The translations under genes and the position numbers were made by a program. This document shows positions 57,017-64,000 of a DNA stretch of 64,000 nt, in pieces. Location: positions 13,634,254 through 13,698,253 of the forward strand of contig OZ025260.1 of assembly GCA_964019135.1 (NCBI GenBank), read 5' to 3'. Positions within the stretch are counted from its first letter, which is position 1; the number at the start of each line of letters is the position of its first letter. The notes under the pieces are model-generated. The model was given only the letters and a program-made list of their open reading frames with translations, was not told the origin of the DNA and made no database searches. This DNA comes from Arenicola marina (lineage: Eukaryota > Annelida > Polychaeta > Arenicolidae).

Positions 57017-60000
57017 AGTCATGCTCTCAGTGCATAGCCATGCATTCAGTGCAGTCCCATACACTCAGAGCAGAGCCATACACTCAGTGCAGAGCCATAC
57101 ATTCAGTGCAGTCTCATACACTCAGTGCATGGCCATACATTCAGTGCAGTCTCATACACTCAGTGCAGTCCCATACACTCAGTGCAGTCCCATACACTCC
57201 GTGCAGTCCCATACACTCAGTGCAGTCCCATACACTCAGTGCAGTCCCATACACTCAGTGCAGTCCCATACACTCAGTGCAGTCCCATACACTCAGTGCA
57301 GAGCCATACATTCAGTGCAGTCTCATACACTCAGTGCAATCCCATACACTCAGTGCAGTCCCATACACTCAGTGCAGAGCCATACACTCAGTGCAGTCTC
57401 ATACACTCAGTGCAGAGCTATACACTCAGTGCAGAGCCATACATTCAGTGCAGTCTCATACACTCAGTGCAGAGCCATACACTCAGTGCAGTCCCATACA
57501 CTCAGTGCAGTCCCATACACTCAGTGCAGTCCCATACACTCAGTGCAGTCCCATACACTCCGTGCAGTCCCATACACTCAGTGCAGAGCCATACATTCAG
57601 TGCAGTCCCATACACTCAGTGCAGTCTCATACACTCAGTGCAGTCCCATACACTCAGTGCAGTCCCATACACTCAGTGCAGTCTCATACACTCAGTGCAG
57701 AGCTATACACTCAGTGCAGAGCCATACACTCAGTGCAGTCCCATACACTCAGTGCAGAGCCATACACTCAGTGCATAGCCATACACTCAGTGCAGTGACA
57801 TACACTCAGTGCAGAGCCATACACTCAGCGCAGAGCCATACATTCAGTACAGAGCCATACACTCAGTGCAGTCCCACACACCCAGTGCAGTCCCATACAC
57901 TCAGTGCAGAGCCATACACTCAGTGCAGTCCCATACACTCAGTGCAGTCCCATACACTCAGTGCAGAGCCATACACTCAGTGCAGTGACATACACTCAGT
58001 GCAGAGCCATACACTCAGTGCAGAGCCATACATTCAGTACAGTCCCATACACTCAGTGCAGTCCCATACACTCAGTGCAGTCCCATACATTCAGTGCAGT
58101 CCCATACACTCAGTGCAGTCCCATACACTCAGTGCAGAGCCATACACTCAGTGCATAGCCATACACTCAGGGCAGTCCCATACACTCAGTGCAGTCTCAT
58201 ACACTCAGTGCAGAGCCATACACTCAGGGCAGTCCCATACACTCAGTGCAGCCCCATACACTCAGTGCAGTCCCATACACTCAGTGCAGTCCCATACACT
58301 CAGTGCAGCCCCATACACTCAGTGCAGTCCCATACACTCAGTGCAGAGCCATACACTCAGTGCAGTCCCATACACTCAGTGCAGCCCCATACACTCAGTG
58401 CAGTCCCATACACTCAGTGCAGTCCCATACACTCAGTGCAGCCCCATACACTCAGTGCAGTCCCATACACTCAGTGCAGAGCCATACACTCAGTGCAGTC
58501 CCATACACTCAGTGCAGAGCCATACACTCAGCGCAGAGCCATACATTCAGTACAGTCCCATACACACAGTGCAGTCCCATACACTCAGTGCAGTCCCATA
58601 CACTCAGTGCAGTCCCATACACTCAGTGCAGAGCCATACACTCAGTGCAGTCCCATACACTCAGTGCAGAGCCATACACTCAGTGCAGTCCCATACACTC
58701 AGTGCAGTCCCATACACTCAGTGCAGTCCCATACACTCAGTGCAGAGCCATACACTCAGTGCAGTGACATGCACTCAGTGCAGAGCCATACATTCAGTAC
58801 AGTCCCATACACTCAGTGCAGTCCCATACACTCTGGCAGTCCCATACACTCAGTGCAGTCTCATACACTCAGTGCAGAGCTATACACTCAGTGCAGAGCC
58901 ATACACTCAGTGCAGTCCCATACACTCAGTGCAGAGTCATACACTCAGTACAGAGCCATACACTCAGTGCAGTCCCATACACTCAGTGCAGTGACATACA
59001 TTCAGTACAGTCCCATACACTCAGTGCAGTCCCATACACTCAGTGCAGTCCCATACACTCAGTGCAGTCCCATGCACTCAGTGCAGTCCCATACACTCAG
59101 TGCAGTCCCATACACTCAGTACAGTCCCATACACTCAGTGCAGTCCCATACACTCAGTGCAGTCCCATACACTCAGTGCAGTCCCATACACTCAGTGCAG
59201 TCCCATACACTCAGTGCAGAGCCATACACTCAGTGCAGTCCCATACACTCAGTGCAGTCCCATACACTCAGTGCAGTCCCATACACTCAGTGCAGTCCCA
59301 TACACTCAGTGCAGTCCCATACACTCAGTGCAGTCCCATACACTCAGTGCAGAGCCATACACTCAGTGCAGTCCCATACACTCAGTGCAGTCCCATACAC
59401 TCAGTGCAGTCCCATACACTCTGTGCAGTCCCATACACTCAGTGCAGAGCCATACACTCAGTGCAGTCCCATACACTCAGTGCAGTCCCATACACTCAGT
59501 GCAGTCCCATACACTCTGTGCAGTCCCATACACTCAGTGCAGTTCCATACACTCAGTGCAGAGCCATACACTCAGTGCAGTCCCATACACTCAGTGCAGA
59601 GCCATACACTCAGTGCAGTCCCATACACTCAGTGCAGTCCCATACACTCAGTGCAGTCCCATACACTCAGTGCAGCCCCATACACTCAGTGCAGTCCCAT
59701 ACACTCAGTGCAGAGCCATACACTCAGTGCAGTCCCATACACTCAGTGCAGAGTCATACACTCAGTACAGAGCCATACACTCAGTGCATAGCCATACACT
59801 CAGTGCAGAGCCATACACTCAGTGCCGAGCCATACACTCAGTGCAGTCCCATACACTCAGTGCAGTCCCATACATTCAGTGCAGTCCCATACACTCAGTG
59901 CAGTCCCATACACTCAGTGCAGTCCCATACATTCAGTGCAGTCCCATACACTCAGTGCAGTCCCATACACTCAGTGCAGTCCCATACACTCAGTGCAGTC

Positions 60001-62268
60001 CCATACACTCAGTGCAGTCCCATACACTCAGTGCAGTCCCATACATTCAGTACAGTCCCATACACTCAGTGCAGTCCCATACACTCAGTGCAGTCCCATA
60101 CACTCAGTGCAGTCCCATGCACTCAGTGCAGTCCCATACACTCAGTGCAGTCCCATACATTCAGTACAGTCCCATACACTCAGTGCAGTCCCATACACTC
60201 AGTGCAGTCCCATACACTCAGTGCAGTCCCATACACTCAGTGCAGAGCCATACACTCAGTGCAGTCCCATACACTCAGTGCAGTCCCATACACTCAGTGC
60301 AGTCCCATACACTCAGTGCAGTCCCATACACTCAGTGCAGTCCCATACACTCAGTGCAGAGCCATACACTCAGTGCAGTCCCATACACTCAGTGCAGTCC
60401 CATACACTCAGTGCAGTCCCATACACTCTGTGCAGTCCCATACACTCAGTGCAGTCCCATACACTCAGTGCAGAGCCATACACTCAGTGCAGTCCCATAC
60501 ACTCAGTGCAGAGCCATACACTCAGTGCAGTTCCATACACTCAGTGCAGTCCCATACACTCTGTGCAGTCCCATAGACTCAGTGCAGTCCCATACACTCA
60601 GTGCAGTCCCATACATTCAGTACAGTCCCATACACTCAGTGCAGCCCCATACACTCAGTGCAGTCCCATACACTCAGTGCAGTCCCATACACTCAGTGCA
60701 GAGCCATACACTCAGTGCAGAGCCATACACTCAGTCCAGTCCCATACACTCAGTGCAGAGCCATACACTCAGTGCAGAGCCATACACTCAGTGCAGAGCC
60801 ATACACTCAGTGCAGTCCCATACACTCAGTGCAGAGCCATACACTCAGTGCAGTCCCATACACTCAGTGCAGAGCCATACACTCAGTGCAGAGCCATACA
60901 TTCAGTACAGTCCCATACACTCAGTGCAGTCCCATACACTCAGTGCAGTCCCATACACTCAGTGCAGTCCCATGCACTCAGTGCTGAGCCATACACTCAG
61001 TGCAGAGCCATACACTCAGTGCAGTCCCATACACTCAGTGCAGCCATACACTCAGTGCAGAGCCATACACTCAGTGCAGAGCCATACACTCAGTGCAGTC
61101 CCATACACTCAGTGCAGAGCCATACACTCAGTGCAGAGCCATACACTCAGTGCAGCCCCATACACTCAGTGCAGTGACATACACTCAGTGCAGAGCCATA
61201 CACTCAGTGCAGTCCCATACACTCAGTGCAGAGCCATACACTCAGTGCAGAGCCATACACTCAGTGCAGAGCCATACACTCAGTGCAGTCCCATACACTC
61301 AGTGCAGAGCCATACACTCAGTGCAGAGCCATACACTCAGTGCAGTCCCATACACTCAGTGCAGAGCCATACACTCAGTGCAGTCCCATACACTCAGTGC
61401 AGTCCCATACACTCAGTGCAGAGCCATACACTCAGTGCAGTCCCATACACTCAGTGCAGTCCCATACACTTAGTGCACTCAGTGCAGTCCCATACACTCA
61501 GTGCAGTCCCATACACTCAGTGCAGTCCCATGCACTCAGTGCTGAGCCATACACTCAGTGCAGAGCCATACACTCAGTGCAGTCCCATACACTCAGTGCA
61601 GAGCCATACACTCAGTGCAGAGCCATACACTCAGTGCAGAGCCATACACTCAGTGCAGTCCCATACACTCAGTGCAGAGCCATACACTCAGTGCAGAGCC
61701 ATACACTCAGTGCAGCCCCATACACTCAGTGCAGTGACACACACTCAGTGCTGAGCCATACACTCAGTGCAGAGCCATACACTCAGTGCAGTCCCATACA
61801 CTCAGTGCAGAGCCATACACTCAGTGCAGAGCCATACACTCAGTGCAGAGCCATACACTCAGTGCAGTCCCATACACTCAGTGCAGAGCCATACACTCAG
61901 TGCAGAGCCATACACTCAGTGCAGCCCCATACACTCAGTGCAGTGACATACACTCAGTGCAGAGCCATACACTCAGTGCAGTCCCATACACTCAGTGCAG
62001 AGCCATACACTCAGTGCAGAGCCATACACTCAGTGCAGAGCCATACACTCAGTGCAGTCCCATACACTCAGTGCAGAGCCATACACTCAGTGCAGAGCCA
62101 TACACTCAGTGCAGTCCCATACACTCAGTGCAGAGCCATACACTCAGTGCAGTCCCATACACTCAGTGCAGTCCCATACACTCAGTGCAGAGCCATACAC
62201 TCAGTGCAGTCCCATACACTCAGTGCAGTCCCATACACTCAGTGCACTCAGTGCAGTCCCATACACTC
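57017..62268. repeat. 19-bp minisatellite (about 276 units, 5.25 kb)
   Basis: Units alternate mainly between CAGTCCCATACACTCAGTG and CAGAGCCATACACTCAGTG, with rarer cagtctcatacattcagtg, cagtgacatac and cagccccatac forms. The order of forms is repeated over several hundred bases near 60960-62260, showing recent block duplications. All plus-strand frames lack stops, so open frames up to 903 codons appear; with period 19 each frame gives the same 19-residue cycle. It fills most of the intron between the exons at 55633 and 62719. Confidence 0.96.
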
Positions 62269-62718
62269 AGCGGAGATGGTTCCAGTTCATTAGGGGGTCT
62301 GTAAATCATAATGCGCTATTGTGGTGTTGCTGGCACGTCTGATCTGAATGTAGACAGCGCACTTCATCCCAACAAGTCAAAGGGTTACATTTCATGTATA
62401 TATAGTAGGACTTTACATCTAAGTCTTGTAGCCTGTAATCCTAATCAAGTATTGAGATGGAATATAAGCCTGTCCATATATTTGTCTTCTACTTTTCACC
62501 AAGCGAGCTTTCGACAACGTTTTAATGAAAAGTCAATGGGGACTGAAGTCATAACGTCATCGTATCATTATTTATTGAACCTACACAGTGACACGACTAA
62601 ACCCGACGTAACTATTACGATATTTACGAAAGAAAACCCACCTATTCCTATAGAAAAAAAATTCTCCCGACTATCACCTCCATCCACTCTAACAATTTTC
62701 ACCCCCACCCTCCCCCAG
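62269..62718. other. MICU2/3-type intron sequence
   Basis: Unique-looking sequence ending in the strong polypyrimidine acceptor ccaccctcccccag at 62718. Confidence 0.5.
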
Positions 62719-62896
62719 GTTCATGGACAACCTGCAGACTGAGGTTCTGGAGCTGGAGTTTAACGAGTTCTCCAAGGGCATGGCCACCATTTCGGAGGTG
62801 GAGTTCGCTCAGATCTTGCTGCGCTACACGATCCTGTCTGGTGAAGAGAATGAGGAGTACCTGCAGCGGCTCAGGACCAAGGTCCAGGACATCAAG
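62719..62896 (+). CDS. MICU2/3-type gene, exon encoding FMDNLQTEVLE region
   Basis: 178 bases from acceptor cctcccccag to donor AAG|GTACGT; enters in phase 2, leaves in phase 0. The product RFMDNLQTEVLELEFNEFSK continues GMATISEVEFAQILLRYT and ends RTKVQDIK. FMDNLQTEVLE-x-EF and the ISE-x-x-FA-x-ILLRYT motif are almost the same as in MICU3 and less like MICU2, and distinct from MICU1. This part forms the helical lobe between the two EF-hands. Confidence 0.95.
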
Positions 62897-63216
62897 GTAC
62901 GTGAGGACCACTGGCGGAACAAAACACCAGGCCAGCTCACACAATGTGTGCACAAAGGTGGCACGAAACACCATACATTTTCATATCATATCAGATATAT
63001 AAGGTGTCGGGTTAGAGGTCACATTGAAGGTCAATGGGACAAATTCAATGTATCGTGATGTTTGGATCTGACAATAGCTAAATAGAGCAATTACTAATAT
63101 GAGACAACTTGTGGCAGCAAGAGGGGTTACAGCAACATCTCACTGCTGTAAACAAATTATTTATTGATGTGCCAATTTGACCGGAGTTGTAATTATGATT
63201 TATTATTCCGTTTCAG
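62897..63216. other. MICU2/3-type intron, 320 bases
   Basis: Between donor AAG|GTACGT and acceptor tattccgtttcag. Nothing else is seen. Confidence 0.8.
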
Positions 63217-63325
63217 GGTATCAGCTTCAAGGAATTCAAGGACTTTTGCCAGTTTCTCAACAACCTTGATGACTTTGCCTTGGCTATGAGGCTTTTCGCC
63301 TACGCCAAACATGATATTTCCCAAG
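63217..63325 (+). CDS. MICU2/3-type gene, exon encoding GISFKEFKDFCQFLNN
   Basis: 109 bases from acceptor ccgtttcag to donor CAAG|GTAAAA; enters in phase 0, leaves in phase 1. It encodes GISFKEFKDFCQFLNNLDDF and ALAMRLFAYAKHDISQ. The match GI-T/S-F-x-EF-x-x-FxQFLNNL-x-DFA-x-A is specific to the MICU2/3 branch. It precedes the C-terminal EF-hand. Confidence 0.95.
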
Positions 63326-63658
63326 GTAAAATAATATAACTGATTTATGACATATGACGTATACCGGTAGCATTTTCGAGGGAGACTTGGAGCCAAATTT
63401 GTTCTTCGCTTTCCTAGCATTTGGAGGAGACCCAACATTTTTCTAACATGTGAAAATCCTGTTGAAGAAAGCCAATGTGGGAGGGGGTTTGGGGGGTTGG
63501 GAGGGGGGTTGGGAGGGGGGCTAGGGAAGAACATTAAACTCACTGTAGTACTTAAAGAAACACTTCCGGGTTACATTTCTTTTGTTATTGCCCCCTCACC
63601 CCCCTCGCCGCCACCTCTTTACCGACATCCTGGATCAGTGCTTGCTGGCGTGTTTCAG
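63326..63658. other. MICU2/3-type intron, 333 bases
   Basis: Between donor G|GTAAAA and acceptor ggcgtgtttcag. A G-rich block (ggggggttgggagggg) lies at 63480-63525. Confidence 0.8.
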
Positions 63659-63816
63659 AGGAGTTCAACCAGGCCGTAAAGGCGTGCACTGGGTACGGCC
63701 TCAGCGAGCACCTCGTCGATGTCGTCTTCAAGCTGTTTGACGTCGACGGCGACAAACATCTCAGTCAGGACGAGTTCATCTCAGTCATGAAGGACAGGCT
63801 GCATCGAGGATTCAGG
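63659..63816 (+). CDS. MICU2/3-type gene, exon with canonical C-terminal EF-hand (end uncertain)
   Basis: Acceptor gcgtgtttcag, entering in phase 1 so the first codon is GAG. It encodes EEFNQAVKACTGYGLSEHLV, then FKLFDVDGDKHLSQDEF. This is a complete EF-hand: the loop D-V-D-G-D-K-H-L-S-Q-D-E has Asp at positions 1, 3 and 5 and Glu at 12. SVMKDRLHRGFR follows, as in MICU3. Homology ends at base 63816, where a GC donor (AGG|GCACGT) is possible; otherwise a GT three to four bases later is used, or the frame, which stays open to the window edge, continues. The last few residues of the protein are beyond the window or in the open extension. Confidence 0.85.
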
Positions 63817-63863
63817 GCACGTATTCCACCCGCATATAGAATATCCTTTAAACCGCCAGACAT

Positions 63864-64000
63864 AGGCTACCGTAGAACCGCCGTTGCGTGTCCATGCGGT
63901 GTGCAGTTGCAGGCCCCGGGAGGCCGGCCGTCTGGCTACCGTAGAACCGCCGTTGCGTGTCCATGCGGTGTGCAGTTGCAGGCCCCCGGAAGCCGGCCGT
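63864..64000. repeat. 69-bp tandem duplication at the window edge
   Basis: Two copies of a G/C-rich 69-bp unit starting GGCTACCGTAGAACCGCCGT (63864 and 63933), differing at about three positions and cut off by the window end. Because 69 is a multiple of three, the frame of the preceding EF-hand exon stays open through both copies. It may extend as a longer array. Confidence 0.85.

Noticed and set aside
57017-62268. Open frames of 450-900 codons encoding Ser/Thr/Cys/Gln repeats
   Set aside because: They exist in all three plus frames at once because a 19-bp unit without stops cycles through the frames. No conserved start, splice site or domain.
1-64000. Retrovirus-like, LTR or Polinton-type element
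   Set aside because: No long terminal repeats, reverse transcriptase, integrase, capsid or envelope-like sequence was recognised in any frame.

Overview
This is nuclear DNA of an intron-rich animal, most likely an invertebrate deuterostome (echinoderm, hemichordate or cephalochordate; the sequence alone does not decide). The reasons are GT-AG introns with animal-type splice sites, a split FGF-family gene, a split MICU2/MICU3-type mitochondrial calcium-uptake gene, tRNA-derived SINEs, MITEs, and a very large share of minisatellite DNA. Tandem arrays with unrelated unit lengths (13, 15, 18, 19, 21, 22, 27, 30, 32, 41, 49, 55 and 69 bp) cover roughly 20 kb, about a third of the window. The one assembly gap (exactly 200 N, 42015-42214) sits at the edge of such an array.

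Layout. 1-250: a possible last exon of an upstream plus-strand gene. 2.6-8.2 kb: a 15-bp minisatellite and a 4-kb satellite of 55-bp units with higher-order structure. 8.4-11.1 kb: a hAT-type MITE with 8-bp target duplication, a second MITE carrying a tRNA-like segment, and a nested palindrome. 12.4-14.6 kb: two exons of an unrecognised plus-strand gene with a strongly acidic stretch, their intron filled by a 22-bp minisatellite. 14.9-16.5 kb: a 30-bp array of CTCF-like motifs directly before an intronless extended-SDR (NAD-dependent epimerase/dehydratase-like) gene. 20.8-24.1 kb, minus strand: a three-exon secreted FGF-like gene with a long basic tail. 25.0-28.1 kb: a 41-bp minisatellite in the intergenic region. 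32.5 kb to the right edge, plus strand: a MICU2/3-type gene whose introns hold arrays of 27, 21, 18, 49, 30, 13, 32 and 19 bp, a cluster of CRE palindromes, SINEs and MITEs.

How it fits together. The FGF-like gene and the MICU2/3-type gene are neighbours, transcribed away from each other. The same head-to-head pairing occurs twice in human: FGF20 beside MICU3 on 8p22 and FGF9 beside MICU2 on 13q12. This window therefore appears to preserve the unduplicated ancestral pair and supports calling the FGF an FGF9/16/20 relative although its sequence is divergent. The MICU2/3-type gene has an NRF1-like and a YY1-like motif at its start, as expected for a nuclear gene encoding a mitochondrial protein. 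Its 32-bp intronic minisatellite begins exactly at a 5' splice site and repeats that site many times. The exons for its first EF-hand half were not found and may be in the assembly gap. The long open frames across the minisatellites are judged not to be genes. No retrovirus-like or Polinton-like element was recognised.
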